This document shows positions 30,492 to 40,912 of a DNA stretch of 64,000 nt, piece after piece (the first letter of the stretch is position 1; every line of letters begins with the position of its first letter). The DNA is from Marinobacterium iners. GTDB taxonomy: Bacteria > Pseudomonadota > Gammaproteobacteria > Pseudomonadales > Balneatricaceae. The stretch spans positions 1,674,001-1,738,000 of the forward strand of contig NZ_CP022297.1 in the NCBI RefSeq assembly GCF_017310015.1. The letters are read 5' to 3'. A program made the translations under genes and the position numbers. The notes under the pieces were generated by a model. The model saw only the letters and a list, made by a program, of their open reading frames with translations. It did not search any database and was not told the DNA's origin.

Positions 30492-31706
30492 ATGAGCACA
30501 GACAACACTCTCAGGCAGGGTCCCGACGCCAGCGGCTTTTTTGGCCGTTTTGGTGGTCGTTTTGTAGCCGAAACCCTGATGCCGCTGATACTCGAATTGC
30601 AGGCGGAGTATGAGCGTGCCAAGCAGGCCCCGGCCTTTCACGCCGAGCTGGAGAATTTGCAGAAGGATTATGTCGGTCGCGAAAGCCCGCTTTACCTTGC
30701 CGAGCGCCTGACCGAGGAGTTGGGTGGAGCCAAAATTTACCTCAAACGCGAAGACCTTAACCATACCGGCGCACACAAGATCAATAACTGCCTGGGGCAA
30801 ATTTTGCTCGCCCGCCGCATGGGCAAAAAGCGCATCATTGCCGAGACTGGTGCCGGCATGCACGGTGTGGCCACCGCAACCGTTGCAGCTCGTTTCGGCA
30901 TGGAGTGCGTGATCTACATGGGCAGCACTGACATTCATCGTCAGCAGCCCAACGTGCAGCGGATGAAACTGCTGGGCGCCAAGGTCATTCCCGTGACCAG
31001 TGGTACCGGCACGTTGAAAGATGCGATGAACGAAGCGCTGCGTGACTGGGTGACCAATGTCGACAGCACTTTTTATATCATCGGCACGGTAGCGGGTCCG
31101 CACCCCTATCCGGCTATGGTACGCGATTTCCAGGCTGTCATCGGTGAAGAAACCCGGCGCCAGGTCATGGAAAAGGAAGGGCGCTTGCCGGATACCTTGA
31201 TCGCCTGTATTGGCGGTGGCTCCAACGCCATGGGGCTGTTTCACCCGTTCCTGGATGACGCATCGGTCAAGATGATCGGCGTGGAAGCCGGTGGTGAAGG
31301 GCTCGACAAGCGTCATGCGGCCAGCCTCAAGGGCGGTGAGCCGGGTGTGCTGCACGGCAACCGTACCTTCCTCTTGCAGTCCGAAGACGGCCAGATTCAG
31401 GATGCACACTCGATCTCGGCCGGTCTGGATTACCCGGGCATCGGTCCTGAACATGCATGGTTGCATGACATCAAGCGTGTTGAATATGTGGCCATCACTG
31501 ACCAGGAAGCGCTGGAAGGGTTCAAGGCACTGTGCAAGTACGAGGGCATCATCCCGGCGCTGGAGTCATCCCATGCCATCGCCTATGTCACCAAACTGGC
31601 ACCGACGCTGCCGAAGGACCATATCATCGTTATCAACCTGAGTGGCCGTGGTGACAAGGACATGGCAACCGTAACCGAACATCTGGCAGCCGAGCTGGCG
31701 CAGTAA
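30492..31706 (+). CDS. trpB: Tryptophan synthase beta subunit
   Basis: PLP enzyme joining indole and serine to make tryptophan. The 404-residue protein carries Lys96 in [20 protein letters not shown] for substrate carboxylate binding, and the phosphate-binding GGGSNAMG. It is preceded by GGAGTAACACAC as ribosome site and spacer. It forms an operon with trpA 10 bases downstream, and trpI is divergent. The other trp genes are not here, as in Pseudomonas. Confidence 0.98.
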   Translation: MSTDNTLRQGPDASGFFGRFGGRFVAETLMPLILELQAEYERAKQAPAFHAELENLQKDYVGRESPLYLAERLTEELGGAKIYLKREDLNHTGAHKINNCLGQILLARRMGKKRIIAETGAGMHGVATATVAARFGMECVIYMGSTDIHRQQPNVQRMKLLGAKVIPVTSGTGTLKDAMNEALRDWVTNVDSTFYIIGTVAGPHPYPAMVRDFQAVIGEETRRQVMEKEGRLPDTLIACIGGGSNAMGLFHPFLDDASVKMIGVEAGGEGLDKRHAASLKGGEPGVLHGNRTFLLQSEDGQIQDAHSISAGLDYPGIGPEHAWLHDIKRVEYVAITDQEALEGFKALCKYEGIIPALESSHAIAYVTKLAPTLPKDHIIVINLSGRGDKDMATVTEHLAAELAQ

Positions 31707-31716
31707 GGGGTATAGA

Positions 31717-32544
31717 ATGACAGCAAGCAATACCGCCAGTCGCATGGAGCGCCGCTTTGCCGCGCTGAAACAGGAAAACCGTGCGGCGCTGGTCACCTTT
31801 GTTACCGGTGGTGACCCTGACTATGACAACAGCCTCAAAACGCTGCTCGGACTGCCGGGCGCCGGTGCGGACATTATTGAGCTGGGCATGCCGTTTACCG
31901 ATCCAATGGCAGACGGTGCGGCCATTCAGTTGGGCAGCCAGCGTGCACTGGCCGGTGGCCAGAACATGGTCAAGACCCTGCAGATGGTACGCGAACTGCG
32001 CAAGCAGGATCAGGATACGCCTGTGGTGCTGATGGGGTACTACAACCCGGTCTACCGCTACGGCGTGGAAAAATTCCTGCAGGAGGCGGCTGAAGCCGGT
32101 GTGGATGGACTGATTGTGGTCGATTTGCCGCCGGAGCATGATGATGAGCTTTGTATTCCTGCCCGTGAAGTGGGTATCCACTTCATTCGTCTGGCAACAC
32201 CGACCACCGATGCCAAGCGCCTGCCGGGTGTACTGAACAATACCTCCGGCTTCCTGTATTACGTTTCCAGTACCGGTGTAACCGGTGCCGCCGCTCCTAC
32301 ACCCGAGAAGGTGCAGAAAGAGGTGGAAGCAATCAAGGCACATACCGAAATTCCTGTGGCTGTGGGGTTCGGTATCCGTACACCGGAGCAGGCTGCGCGG
32401 ATCGCGGGTTTCGCTGATGGTGTAGTGGTGGGCTCGGCACTGGTTGACTGCATCGCGCAGGCCGAAACGCCGGAAGCGGGTACTCAGGCCGTGCTTGCGC
32501 TGACACGTGAGCTGTCTACCGCCGTGCGCACAGCTCGACAGTAA
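31717..32544 (+). CDS. trpA: Tryptophan synthase alpha subunit
   Basis: Cleaves indoleglycerol phosphate to indole, which is channelled to TrpB. The 275-residue TIM barrel has catalytic Glu55 (DIIELGMPF) and Asp66 (DPMADG), plus [11 protein letters not shown] for phosphate binding. It starts 10 bases after trpB with AAGGGG as ribosome site. A rho-independent terminator follows. Confidence 0.98.
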   Translation: MTASNTASRMERRFAALKQENRAALVTFVTGGDPDYDNSLKTLLGLPGAGADIIELGMPFTDPMADGAAIQLGSQRALAGGQNMVKTLQMVRELRKQDQDTPVVLMGYYNPVYRYGVEKFLQEAAEAGVDGLIVVDLPPEHDDELCIPAREVGIHFIRLATPTTDAKRLPGVLNNTSGFLYYVSSTGVTGAAAPTPEKVQKEVEAIKAHTEIPVAVGFGIRTPEQAARIAGFADGVVVGSALVDCIAQAETPEAGTQAVLALTRELSTAVRTARQ

Positions 32545-32563
32545 AACGGTTTAACGGATCTTC

Positions 32564-32606
32564 AATCCCGGATCTGCAGTCAACAGCTGCCGGTCCGGGA
32601 TTTTTG
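32564..32606 (+). terminator. Rho-independent terminator after trpBA
   Basis: AATCCCGGA (32564-32572) pairs with TCCGGGATT (32594-32602). The loop holds a smaller GCAG/CTGC stem, and the T-run follows. Confidence 0.8.
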
Positions 32607-32614
32607 TGTTTGGC

Positions 32615-33256
32615 TCACGCCATATTCAACACCTTCTGCCCCGAGGGGCGCTGACGCATCCGTTCCAGATATTCCTTTACTGCTCCGCTCCCGATCAGTT
32701 CGTCACCCAGCGGCAGCCTGGCGACATAGTCCAGAATCGGTGTCAGCAGTGCATCAGCCATGCTGTAGTCCCGACCGCAGATAAACGGGTTGTCTGCCAG
32801 CAGCTCGCGCACACGTTTAAGCACGGAGCGGGCAGCCGGCAACCTTTCCTGTACCTTGTCCAGACGAACCTGGCCGTCTGCCCCCTTGGGAAATGCAAAT
32901 TCCAGCACGATATCGCGTAACAGCGCCTGGTCAATATAAAGTGCAATTTCGGCACTGCGTTCATCTACACGTGCGCGCTCAAGAGGATCGGCAGGCTGCA
33001 GGGCAGGGCCATCAAAGCGTGCATCCAGGTATCGACAGATGGTACTGGTTTCTATCAGTATCTGACCGTCATGCAGCAAAGCCGGCAGCTTGCCGTAGGG
33101 ATGGATTGCGAAATGCTCGGGACTTTTGGAACGGATCTCCGTGCTGGCGGGAGCCATGCCGCAGGTATAGTGGATACCTTTTTCCTCGCAGCAAAGCATG
33201 ACCGAACGGGCAAAGCTGCTGAATGTTGGGGCAAAGATGTAGACGCTGCTTTCCAT
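32615..33256 (-). CDS. Glutathione S-transferase family protein
   Basis: A 213-residue protein. The N-terminal thioredoxin-like domain has FAPTFSSFARSVMLCCEEKG, the cis-Pro HPYGKLPAL and the glutathione-binding ETSTICRYLD. The C-terminal helical domain holds the GRDYSMADALLTPILDY motif. The enzyme activity cannot be named. It is divergent from a TetR regulator with two palindromes between them, suggesting an inducible detoxification gene. Confidence 0.9.
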   Translation of the reverse strand: MESSVYIFAPTFSSFARSVMLCCEEKGIHYTCGMAPASTEIRSKSPEHFAIHPYGKLPALLHDGQILIETSTICRYLDARFDGPALQPADPLERARVDERSAEIALYIDQALLRDIVLEFAFPKGADGQVRLDKVQERLPAARSVLKRVRELLADNPFICGRDYSMADALLTPILDYVARLPLGDELIGSGAVKEYLERMRQRPSGQKVLNMA

Positions 33257-33280
33257 TGGGTGTCTCCTTCGTGTTGTGAA

Positions 33281-33292
33281 AGACTGCAGTCT
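33281..33292. promoter_or_regulatory. 12-base palindrome AGACTGCAGTCT near the GST start
   Basis: A perfect palindrome 25 bases upstream of the GST start codon. It resembles the TAGAC...GTCTA form of some TetR-family operators. Together with the neighbouring dyad it probably controls the GST/TetR pair. Confidence 0.45.
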
Positions 33293-33305
33293 GGTACGAA
33301 CTCAA

Positions 33306-33325
33306 AATATGTTAAAGAACATATT
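33306..33325. promoter_or_regulatory. TetR-type operator AATATGTT-AAAG-AACATATT
   Basis: A perfect 8-base inverted repeat with a four-base spacer in the middle of the GST/TetR divergent region. Size and placement fit a TetR-family operator that represses both genes. Confidence 0.6.
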
Positions 33326-33370
33326 GTTGTCCTGTGGCATGCTGTATCGGAGTCCAGCAGGAGAATTGAC

Positions 33371-33922
33371 ATGCCATGGCCTAGCACGCGCCGTGCCGAG
33401 AGTCGTGATCGGATATTATTCAGTGCCGAAAGGTTGTTCACCAAGTCCGGCTTTGACCAAGTCAGCATCGACCAGGTGATGCAGGATGCAGGTATGACCC
33501 GAGGTGCCTTTTATGCCCACTTTCGTTCCAAACAGGAGCTGTATTCCGAAGCGATTCTATCGGCTGCATGGCGTATGGGCGCTCAGCATCCGACCGATGT
33601 CGAGACGCTGATTCGGGCTTATCTGAGCCCCGAGCACCTTGGGCAGAAGAAAGGAAGCTGTCCGCTGGCGTTTCTGGTATCGGATATTGGTCAGCGCGAT
33701 CAGCCGGTACGGGACAGCTACACAAAAGTATTCAGTGCATTGGCTACCAAGGTTTCTGGCGTACCTGATGCGGAGCCCGATGCAGCTGCGTTGAGGGCTT
33801 TGGTGCTGATGGTGGGTGGTGTGGCGGTTGCGCGGGCGCTAAATGATCCGATACTGGTGGAGAGGGTGCTGGCAGCCTGTCGTGAGGGTGCCTTGTCGGA
33901 GACGGCGTCCGTGCCGCTCTAA
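33371..33922 (+). CDS. TetR-family transcriptional regulator
   Basis: A 183-residue regulator. The helix-turn-helix lies at about 12-58 (RDRILFSAERLFTKSGFDQVSIDQV, split by the turn, then TRGAFYAHFRSKQELY). The C-terminal ligand domain is undistinguished. The start at 33371 follows GGAG (33359-33362), eight bases upstream. The longer frame from 33071 overlaps the GST gene and is not used. Probable repressor of the divergent GST. Confidence 0.92.
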   Translation: MPWPSTRRAESRDRILFSAERLFTKSGFDQVSIDQVMQDAGMTRGAFYAHFRSKQELYSEAILSAAWRMGAQHPTDVETLIRAYLSPEHLGQKKGSCPLAFLVSDIGQRDQPVRDSYTKVFSALATKVSGVPDAEPDAAALRALVLMVGGVAVARALNDPILVERVLAACREGALSETASVPL

Positions 33923-33974
33923 AATGGTGTCCCCGGCTGGCTCCCGAAGGGCTCCGACCCGGGCGAATGTGGGG

Positions 33975-34949
33975 TCAGTCTACTGCGTGGGCACAGTTCC
34001 GGCAGTAGTTGACCTCGATAATGGGGTGGTACAGGTCTTCAATCGCGCACAAGTCGGCACGGTATTCTTCCGGCGTCGTATTGCCATGGGTCACCACGGC
34101 GGCAACCAGTGTCCATGCTCCCTGTCCGACCGACCAGACATGCAAGTCGACGATGGTGGTATCGTCGTGTTTGCGCAGTTGTTCGAGTGCTGCATGGCGG
34201 ATCGTATCGGGACCTTCCCGATCCAGCAACACGCCGGAAGTCTGGCGCAGCAGCCCCCATGACCAACGCAGAATAATCAACGACGCGACCAGTGCAATTG
34301 CCGGGTCCAGCCAGGTCCACCCCCATAGCCAGGCAGCGGCCAAGCCCGCAATGGCGGCAACGGAGGTGAGGACATCGGCCATGATGTGTACCAGAGCCGC
34401 ACGCAGATTCGTGTCCTCATGGTGTTCGTGTGCATGTTCACTGTGGCTGTGGCTGTGATGGTGCTCGTGCTGGCCGGACAGCAGCCAGATAGAGACCAGG
34501 TTTACTGCCAGACCAATGATCGCCACGATCATCGCTTCCTGGGGCATGAGTTCGGTTGGTTTCAGCAGTCGATGAATCGACTCGTAAATCAGCCAGAGTG
34601 TTGAGACACCCAGTAGCAAAGCACTGGTATAGGCGGCCAGGTCGGCAATCTTGCCGCTGCCCAGACTCAGACGGCGATCGTGAGCATGGCGGCGCGATAG
34701 ATAGTAGGCGAGTGCAGCCAGGCCTAATGCCATTGCATGCCCCGCCATGTGAATACCGTCAGCAAGCAGTGCCATGGAGCCGGTAACAAGACCGGCGATC
34801 ACTTCTGCCAGCATGGTGACCAGTGTTAGCAGAGTGACCAGAGTGGCGCGCTGTTCGGCCTTGCGCTTGTGTCCTTGACCGAAGTCGTGCGGATACTGAA
34901 GTTGATCTGCCGTCTGACATTCCAGGGAGGAGGGGGTCTGTTTGGACAT
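33975..34949 (-). CDS. dmeF: Cation diffusion facilitator, DmeF-type divalent metal efflux protein
   Basis: A 324-residue CDF transporter exporting Co2+/Ni2+ or other divalent cations in exchange for protons. Six membrane helices are visible. Metal-site residues include Asp64 in LLADGIHMAGH and His188/Asp192 in HIMAD. A His-rich cytosolic loop (161-177, HEHHHSHSHS...) and the DmeF-type opening CQTADQLQYPHDFG favour DmeF. A C-terminal cytosolic domain follows. No metal-sensing regulator is adjacent. The substrate is inferred from family. Confidence 0.9.
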   Translation of the reverse strand: MSKQTPSSLECQTADQLQYPHDFGQGHKRKAEQRATLVTLLTLVTMLAEVIAGLVTGSMALLADGIHMAGHAMALGLAALAYYLSRRHAHDRRLSLGSGKIADLAAYTSALLLGVSTLWLIYESIHRLLKPTELMPQEAMIVAIIGLAVNLVSIWLLSGQHEHHHSHSHSEHAHEHHEDTNLRAALVHIMADVLTSVAAIAGLAAAWLWGWTWLDPAIALVASLIILRWSWGLLRQTSGVLLDREGPDTIRHAALEQLRKHDDTTIVDLHVWSVGQGAWTLVAAVVTHGNTTPEEYRADLCAIEDLYHPIIEVNYCRNCAHAVD

Positions 34950-35038
34950 GACAACTCCGAAAGTCGATTACACAGGTGAAGCTCACGAGTGTATCAGGGA
35001 TTCGGGTAAAGCGAGAGGCGGTAGCAGGAGGGGAAATC

Positions 35039-35065
35039 GGGTGCCCGAACGCAATTCGGGCACCC
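35039..35065 (-). terminator. Terminator after proS
   Basis: A perfect 11-base stem (GGGTGCCCGAA / TTCGGGCACCC) with a five-base loop, just past the proS stop in its direction of transcription. The following T-run is short. Confidence 0.65.
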
Positions 35066-35071
35066 AAGGAA

Positions 35072-36784
35072 TCAGCTCATGCGGCTGAGCAGGAATTCCA
35101 GCGCGGTATCGGCCGCAATATCCTGAGACTCGGCGTCACGGCGACCCTTGTATTCCAGTGTGCCGTTTTTCAGGCCACGATCGGAGATTACCAGTCGGTG
35201 AGGCAGTCCCATCAGCTCCATATCGGCAAACTTGACGCCTGGGCGCTCCTTGCGGTCATCCAGTAGTACATCAACACCCGCCTTGCGCAGCGCATCGTAG
35301 AGCTCATCCGACTTGGCGCGCACCTCTTCCGACTTGTCGTAGTTCAGCGGAACCAGTGCCACACTAAAGGGCGCTAATGCCTCTGGCCAGATAATGCCGT
35401 TATCGTCATGATTCTGCTCGATAGCAGCAGCCACCACGCGTGTTACGCCGATGCCGTAGCAGCCCATGCTCATCACCGTGGCCTTGCCGTTTTCATCCAG
35501 CACGGTTGCGCTCATCGCTTCGGAGTATTTGCGCCCCAGCTGGAAAATGTGTCCAACTTCGATACCGCGACGGATCTGGATGCGGCCCTGGCCACATGGG
35601 CTTGGGTCACCTTCGACCACGTTACGGATGTCAGCCACCTGCGGGGTGGGCAGGTCACGTTCCCAGTTGATGCCGAAGTAATGTTTGTCGTCAACATTGG
35701 CGCCGGCGCCAAAGTCAGACAGTGTTTCAACGCTGCGGTCGATGATGCAGGGAATCGGCAGGTTGATCGGTCCAAGTGAGCCGGGCCCAGCACCAATGAC
35801 GCCACGAATCTCGTCATCTGTGGCGAAACGCAGGGGAGCCTCAACGCCGTGCAGTTTTTCGGCTTTCACTTCGTTCAGCTCGTGATCGCCTCGCACCAAC
35901 AGTGCGACAAAGTCAGCATCAATCTCATCGCTTGCCGCCACGATCAGTGTCTTGACCGTCTTCTCAATCGGCAGGTTGAACTGCTCTACCAGCTGAGCAA
36001 TGGTTTTGGCGTTGGGTGTGTCGACCAGCTGCATCTCTTGCGTTGGGGTCTGACGCTGGCCCAGTGCCAGTGCTTCAGCCATCTCGATGTTGGCGGCATA
36101 ATCACTGCTGTCGGAGAAGGCGATGTCGTCTTCTCCGGACTGAGCCAGAACATGGAATTCGTGTGACGAATCACCGCCAATAGAGCCGTTGTCGGCCAGC
36201 ACGGGGCGGAAGTCCAGACCCAGACGGGTGAAAATGTTGGTGTATGCCTGGTGCATGATTTTATAGGTATCGACCAATGAATCCATATCGGCGTGGAAGG
36301 AGTAGGCATCCTTCATGATGAACTCACGCGAGCGCATGACACCGAAGCGAGGACGGATTTCATCACGGAATTTGGTCTGGATCTGATAGAAGTTCGTTGG
36401 CAGCTGTTTGTAGCTTTTGATTTCGCGGCGAATCAGGTCGGTAATCACCTCTTCGTGTGTCGGGCCGACACAGAACTCGCGGTCATGACGGTCACGCAGA
36501 CGCAGTAGTTCGGGGCCATACTGTTCCCAGCGGCCTGATTCCTGCCATAGCTCAGCAGGTTGAATGGCGGGCATCAGCACTTCCTGAGCACCGGCAGCGT
36601 CCATCTCTTCACGCACAATGCGCTCCACCTTGCGCAGGGTGCGCAGGCCCAGCGGCAGCCAGCTGTAAAGGCCGGAGGCGACTTTGCGAATCAGCCCGGC
36701 ACGCAGCATCAGCTGGTGGCTGATCACCTCGGCGTCAGAGGGAGTCTCTTTCAGGGTTGCAATCAGGTATTGGCTAGCTCGCAT
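35072..36784 (-). CDS. proS: Prolyl-tRNA synthetase
   Basis: Charges tRNA-Pro. The 570-residue bacterial-type enzyme has class II motif 1 region [23 protein letters not shown], split in two around residue 30, and motif 2 region [26 protein letters not shown] near residue 150. The inserted editing domain (about 225-395) against misacylated Ala-tRNA-Pro and a C-terminal anticodon-binding domain (about 470-565) are present. Transcribed alone. Confidence 0.98.
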   Translation of the reverse strand: MRASQYLIATLKETPSDAEVISHQLMLRAGLIRKVASGLYSWLPLGLRTLRKVERIVREEMDAAGAQEVLMPAIQPAELWQESGRWEQYGPELLRLRDRHDREFCVGPTHEEVITDLIRREIKSYKQLPTNFYQIQTKFRDEIRPRFGVMRSREFIMKDAYSFHADMDSLVDTYKIMHQAYTNIFTRLGLDFRPVLADNGSIGGDSSHEFHVLAQSGEDDIAFSDSSDYAANIEMAEALALGQRQTPTQEMQLVDTPNAKTIAQLVEQFNLPIEKTVKTLIVAASDEIDADFVALLVRGDHELNEVKAEKLHGVEAPLRFATDDEIRGVIGAGPGSLGPINLPIPCIIDRSVETLSDFGAGANVDDKHYFGINWERDLPTPQVADIRNVVEGDPSPCGQGRIQIRRGIEVGHIFQLGRKYSEAMSATVLDENGKATVMSMGCYGIGVTRVVAAAIEQNHDDNGIIWPEALAPFSVALVPLNYDKSEEVRAKSDELYDALRKAGVDVLLDDRKERPGVKFADMELMGLPHRLVISDRGLKNGTLEYKGRRDAESQDIAADTALEFLLSRMS

Positions 36785-36813
36785 CGATATGCAGTCCGTT
36801 TCAGAATGAAAAT

Positions 36814-36833
36814 GGCCCCCATTTTAGGGGGCC
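36814..36833 (-). terminator. Terminator after the DUF523 gene
   Basis: GGCCCCC (36814-36820) and GGGGGCC (36827-36833) form a hairpin followed on the minus strand by ATTTTCATT. It separates the DUF523 gene from proS downstream. Confidence 0.65.
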
Positions 36834-36860
36834 GGACGCAGGCTAACAAGTGTTCTGGTG

Positions 36861-37337
36861 TCAGGCGGCCTGACAGTGTTGTTCGACAAACTGGATAAGA
36901 GCGTCAAGCTGGTGTTCGTTAAACACCGGCAAGCCGTTGCGAATCAGCTCATCGGCCGCCACACCGGGGGCGTTTGTGAGCGTGCCCGTGAAGCTGCCAT
37001 CGTAAATTTCCTGGTTGCCGCAGGAAGGGCTGCGGGCTTTCATCAAGGCGCAGCAACAGTCATGTTTGTGTGCCAGTTCAAGCGTTTTCTCGGCCCCGCT
37101 GAGAAACTCGGGAGTTACATCGTCCCCGGTGCTGGTTGTGATCAGGATGGGAAAGCGGGTTTGGGTCTCAGCCGGGGGCCGGGGAGTGGGCAGGCCACCA
37201 AGGGTTTCTGGGCAGACGGTTACCAGTTTTCCCTGCTGTTGCCAGCGCTTGAGGATCGGGTGGTCAAGCAGATTGTCGCGGCCGTCATAGCGCACCTTGG
37301 CCCCGAGCAGGCAGGCGCTGATCAAAACTTTACTCAT
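36861..37337 (-). CDS. DUF523 domain protein
   Basis: A 158-residue protein beginning MSKVLISACLLGAKVRYDG, the standard DUF523 opening. It has four conserved cysteines and the PETLGGLPTPRPPAE motif, and SPSCG near residue 100 is also conserved. A metal or Fe-S cluster has been suggested for relatives, but no function is proven. The start at 37337 is preferred because it matches the conserved N-terminus. A longer frame to 37352 is possible. Confidence 0.9.
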   Translation of the reverse strand: MSKVLISACLLGAKVRYDGRDNLLDHPILKRWQQQGKLVTVCPETLGGLPTPRPPAETQTRFPILITTSTGDDVTPEFLSGAEKTLELAHKHDCCCALMKARSPSCGNQEIYDGSFTGTLTNAPGVAADELIRNGLPVFNEHQLDALIQFVEQHCQAA

Positions 37338-37421
37338 AAATACTCTGCACAATCGTGTTTATTGTTATTTTAGCGCGCGTATTTTACCGCTCTGTTGCAG
37401 TCAGGGCCAATACCACCAAAG

Positions 37422-38978
37422 TCAGGACTGCATGATGCAGTCCACCAGGTAGCGCTGTCGCTCCGCAAGTCTGACCGCATCGTTGTTCAGTTTCAGTGTT
37501 AGCGCGGCGTCAGCCACCGTACGCTGAGCGCCTTCACTGATAAGCTCGATCTGTTGGCTAACCTCACGCACGACACTGCTTTGCTCTTCGCTGGCACCGG
37601 CAATGCGAGTGGCCATGTCACTGATCAGCTCTATCGCCCCAAGAATTTTTGCCAATACAGCACCGGTCCCCTCGATCTGTTCAACACTCTGTTCCGATAG
37701 GGTGCGCTTTGCATCCATGGCGGAGACAATGGCGCCTGTTTGTTGTTGCAAAGCGCCTATCATTTTTTGAATTTCCCCGGTTGCCTGCTGGGTACGCTGT
37801 GCCAGCTGGCGAACTTCATCGGCTACAACGGCAAAACCACGGCCGTTCTCACCAGCGCGTGCGGCCTCAATCGCGGCATTCAGGGCCAGAAGGTTGGTCT
37901 GTTCGGCAATATCACGAATCACATTGATGATGGAGCCGATCCCTTGGCTCTGCTGCTGCAGGGCCGCTACAGAATGGGTTGTGTCCGCAATCGAGTCAGC
38001 CAGGCTGCGGATGCCGGAGACCGCTGCATCTACGACCTGTTGCCCCTGGCGGGCGCTGGACTGTGCAGCCTGGGTCTGATCGGCGGTGTTGGCGGTGCTG
38101 GTGGTCATCTCCTGAATCGTGGAGCTGATCTGATTCATGGCGGTTGCCAGTTGAATAAGTGAAGATTGCTGCTCCTCGATTTCATTGCAGGTGCGGCTCA
38201 TCACATCGATGCTTTGATGCGCCCCACTGAGGACTTCTCCCGAAGCGTTTTGCATCCGCATCAAAACCGAGTCCAGCTGAGACTGCAGCATCTGCAGGCT
38301 CAGGTTCAGCTGACCAATATCGTCATGGGTGCCGGTATAGATCAACTGCTTGATAGGGTGGTTGACCAGTGTACGACTCTGTCGTACCAGGGCTCGCAGC
38401 GGCTTGCATAGCCAGGTTGTGCTGATAAAGAGCAGCAGCAGGGTAGTGGCGACTGCAGCCCAGTAGAGAGGCTCGGACATATACTGCCAGAGTCCAGCCA
38501 ATAGCATGGGCAACAGGCAGAGGCTTTGTGTGATCCAGAGCCGTCCGCGCAGATCCGGCAGAGGCCAGCGCAGTGCAAGGGGCATTTTGCCCTGGCGGCG
38601 CAGGCGATAGATGGTGGCGGCTCGTTCGGTCGCGATTCTGGGTGGAATACGGAAAATGCATTGGCATTCGATAATGCGGCCCTGTTCAATGACCGGGATA
38701 ACGTAGGCATCGAGCCAGAGAGGGGAGCCATCACGGCGAGCAAGCTGCAGCATTCCCATCCAGGGCTTGCCTTTGCCAACGGTACTCCAAAGGTCCTTGA
38801 TCGGTCCTTCGGGCATTTCATTGTGGCGCAGGGATTGGAGCATCTGCCCTGTTAATGACGGGCGCTCATGGCCACTGTATTCGATAAAGGCGTGGCTGGC
38901 TTCACGAATTTCACCCTCGGGGCCGGTGACGAGAATCAGGTTATTATCCTGGGGCTGGGTCTTATTATTCTGTTCCAT
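37422..38978 (-). CDS. Aer-like methyl-accepting chemotaxis protein with N-terminal PAS domain
   Basis: A 518-residue receptor. The PAS domain (about 12-115) is followed by two adjacent membrane helices (147-166, 171-190) with only four residues between them, so there is no periplasmic sensor. A signalling domain follows with the conserved hairpin tip (about 356-395, [18 protein letters not shown]...). This is the Aer topology, in which a cytosolic PAS cofactor reports redox or energy state. The C-terminus has no CheR-docking pentapeptide. No other chemotaxis gene is near. Confidence 0.92.
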   Translation of the reverse strand: MEQNNKTQPQDNNLILVTGPEGEIREASHAFIEYSGHERPSLTGQMLQSLRHNEMPEGPIKDLWSTVGKGKPWMGMLQLARRDGSPLWLDAYVIPVIEQGRIIECQCIFRIPPRIATERAATIYRLRRQGKMPLALRWPLPDLRGRLWITQSLCLLPMLLAGLWQYMSEPLYWAAVATTLLLLFISTTWLCKPLRALVRQSRTLVNHPIKQLIYTGTHDDIGQLNLSLQMLQSQLDSVLMRMQNASGEVLSGAHQSIDVMSRTCNEIEEQQSSLIQLATAMNQISSTIQEMTTSTANTADQTQAAQSSARQGQQVVDAAVSGIRSLADSIADTTHSVAALQQQSQGIGSIINVIRDIAEQTNLLALNAAIEAARAGENGRGFAVVADEVRQLAQRTQQATGEIQKMIGALQQQTGAIVSAMDAKRTLSEQSVEQIEGTGAVLAKILGAIELISDMATRIAGASEEQSSVVREVSQQIELISEGAQRTVADAALTLKLNNDAVRLAERQRYLVDCIMQS

Positions 38979-39181
38979 ATTGATCCGCTGTTGGCTGGTC
39001 GATTGGGGTACGGACCCTGCAAATTACAGGCCACCCTGAAGATCGATTTTGACCCTTGATTGCAACGAAAAATAGCCATTCAGTGCAGCATTTGGTCACT
39101 TCATGCAGTTGCATAATGATGATTTGATCAATTTGGTCAGGAAGGTTTACGTCAACGACAAGCAGTTATATATTCGGGATA

Positions 39182-39193
39182 TCCCTTAAGGGA
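39182..39193. promoter_or_regulatory. Palindrome TCCCTTAAGGGA upstream of acyl-CoA ligase
   Basis: A perfect 12-base palindrome 50 bases before the ligase start. Related TCCCTTA sequences occur before two other genes of this catabolic region (44313-44332 and 47139-47152). It is a candidate operator. Confidence 0.45.
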
Positions 39194-39243
39194 AACTGCT
39201 GCTTCCCGGCTCCGATAATAAAGATAAAAAGAGGGGAATACCC

Positions 39244-40890
39244 ATGAGTAACCAGGCTTACAAGCCATTCTATGACCAGTTTGATGCCCAACAGCTGGCC
39301 GCCCGGATTCTTCAGGGCGACTTGACCCAGGGGATCAATGTCTGTGTCGAAATCTGCGACAAATGGGCGTCTGATCCCAACCGAATTGCGCTGAACTACC
39401 AGGGTGTAGAGCGCCCCCCCGAAAGCTGGAGCTTTGCCAGGCTGAAGGCTGAGTCGGCCCGTTTTGCCAACCTGCTGTTGCAACAGGGTGTTGGCAAGGG
39501 AGACCGAGTGGCCGCGCTGTTACCGCGTACGCCGGAGCTGCTGGTGGTGATTCTTGGCACGCTCAAGGCAGGAGCGGTATATCAGCCGCTGTTTACAGCC
39601 TTTGGCCCCGGCGCCATCGAATACCGTCTGGACAAGGCCTCAACCCGTCTGGTCGTAACCGATGACCAGAACCGTTTCAAGCTTGATGACGTTAAAAACT
39701 GCCCGCCCATTGTGCGCGTAACAGCTGCCGGGCCTGACAATCATCAGGATATTGACTATCACGGCAGCCTGGCGGCCCAGTCGGAACAGTTTGAGCCTGT
39801 GCTGGTGAGCGCCGACGATCCGATGCTGCAGATGTTTACCTCCGGTACGGTTGGCAAGTCCAAGGGGGTTGCTGTGCCGGCGCGTGCGCTGCTTTCATTT
39901 CATGTCTACATGACCTGGGCGATTGATCTGAAACCTGAGGATCAGTACTGGAATGTTGCTGACCCGGGTTGGGCCTATGGGCTCTATTATGCGGTAATCG
40001 GCCCACTGCTGTTGGGCGCGACCACGCACTTCAATGAGAATGGTTTCACCCCCGAGACCACCTATCGCATGATCCGTGAGTACGGCATCACCAATCTCGC
40101 GGCCGCTCCAACGGCCTATCGCATGTTAATGGCGAACGATCATGTCCTGGCCAAAGATGAGCAGCTGGGACTCAGGGTAGCCAGCAGTGCCGGCGAGCCA
40201 CTTAACCCCGAAGTGATTAGTTGGGTGGGGCGCCGTCTGGGTTGCCCGGTAATGGATCATTATGGCCAGACTGAAACCGGGATGACCTGTTGTAACCATC
40301 ATGCTCTGGAGCACCCGGTACGGGTAGGGTCCATGGGCTATTCATTGGCCGGCCATCGCGTGGTTGCACTCAACGGTGAGTATGAAGAGGTGGGGCAGGA
40401 TGAAACCGGTCAGCTGGCCGTTGATGTTGAGCACTCCCCGCTGTTTTTCTTCCAGGGCTACACCTGGGGCGAGAAGGATCCTTTCCATGGTCGTTACTAT
40501 CTGACCGGTGATGTGGTGATCAGCCACGGCGATGGCAGTTACTCCTTTACCGGGCGTGACGATGACATCATCACGACGGCTGGCTACCGTGTGGGGCCGG
40601 CGGATGTGGAGAGTACCTTGCTGGAACACCCAGCGGTGGCGGAGTCCGGCGTGGTAGGCAAGCCAGACAGTTCTCGCGGGTCCGTGATCAAGGCCTATGT
40701 GGTGATTAAGCCGCAGTACGACCCCGATGAGACACTGGCCGATGAACTCAAGGAGCTGGTACGAAATCGGCTGTCGACCCATGCCTTCCCGCGTGAAATA
40801 GAGTTTGTGCAGGAGCTGCCGAAAACGCCCAGTGGCAAAATACAGCGCTTTATTCTGCGTAACCAGGCGCGGGAAGAGGCTGATCAATAA
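39244..40890 (+). CDS. AMP-forming acyl-CoA synthetase (acetyl-CoA-synthetase-like)
   Basis: A 548-residue ANL-superfamily ligase activating a carboxylate to its CoA thioester. The ATP loop is MFTSGTVGKSKGV, the A5 motif is DHYGQTETG, the hinge is TGRDDDIITTAGYRVGP, and the catalytic lysine is in TPSGKIQRF near the C-terminus. The length and DPGWAYGLYY resemble short/medium-chain acyl-CoA synthetases. The thioesterase (23 bases after) and hydrolase genes follow on the same strand. A FixJ-type two-component system converges on the group. Substrate unknown. Confidence 0.92.
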   Translation: MSNQAYKPFYDQFDAQQLAARILQGDLTQGINVCVEICDKWASDPNRIALNYQGVERPPESWSFARLKAESARFANLLLQQGVGKGDRVAALLPRTPELLVVILGTLKAGAVYQPLFTAFGPGAIEYRLDKASTRLVVTDDQNRFKLDDVKNCPPIVRVTAAGPDNHQDIDYHGSLAAQSEQFEPVLVSADDPMLQMFTSGTVGKSKGVAVPARALLSFHVYMTWAIDLKPEDQYWNVADPGWAYGLYYAVIGPLLLGATTHFNENGFTPETTYRMIREYGITNLAAAPTAYRMLMANDHVLAKDEQLGLRVASSAGEPLNPEVISWVGRRLGCPVMDHYGQTETGMTCCNHHALEHPVRVGSMGYSLAGHRVVALNGEYEEVGQDETGQLAVDVEHSPLFFFQGYTWGEKDPFHGRYYLTGDVVISHGDGSYSFTGRDDDIITTAGYRVGPADVESTLLEHPAVAESGVVGKPDSSRGSVIKAYVVIKPQYDPDETLADELKELVRNRLSTHAFPREIEFVQELPKTPSGKIQRFILRNQAREEADQ

Positions 40891-40912
40891 GAATATGATA
40901 AGGAGTGACCCG

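Noticed and set aside
30432..31466. 344-codon minus-strand open frame
   Set aside because: Antisense to trpB, which is complete and highly conserved.
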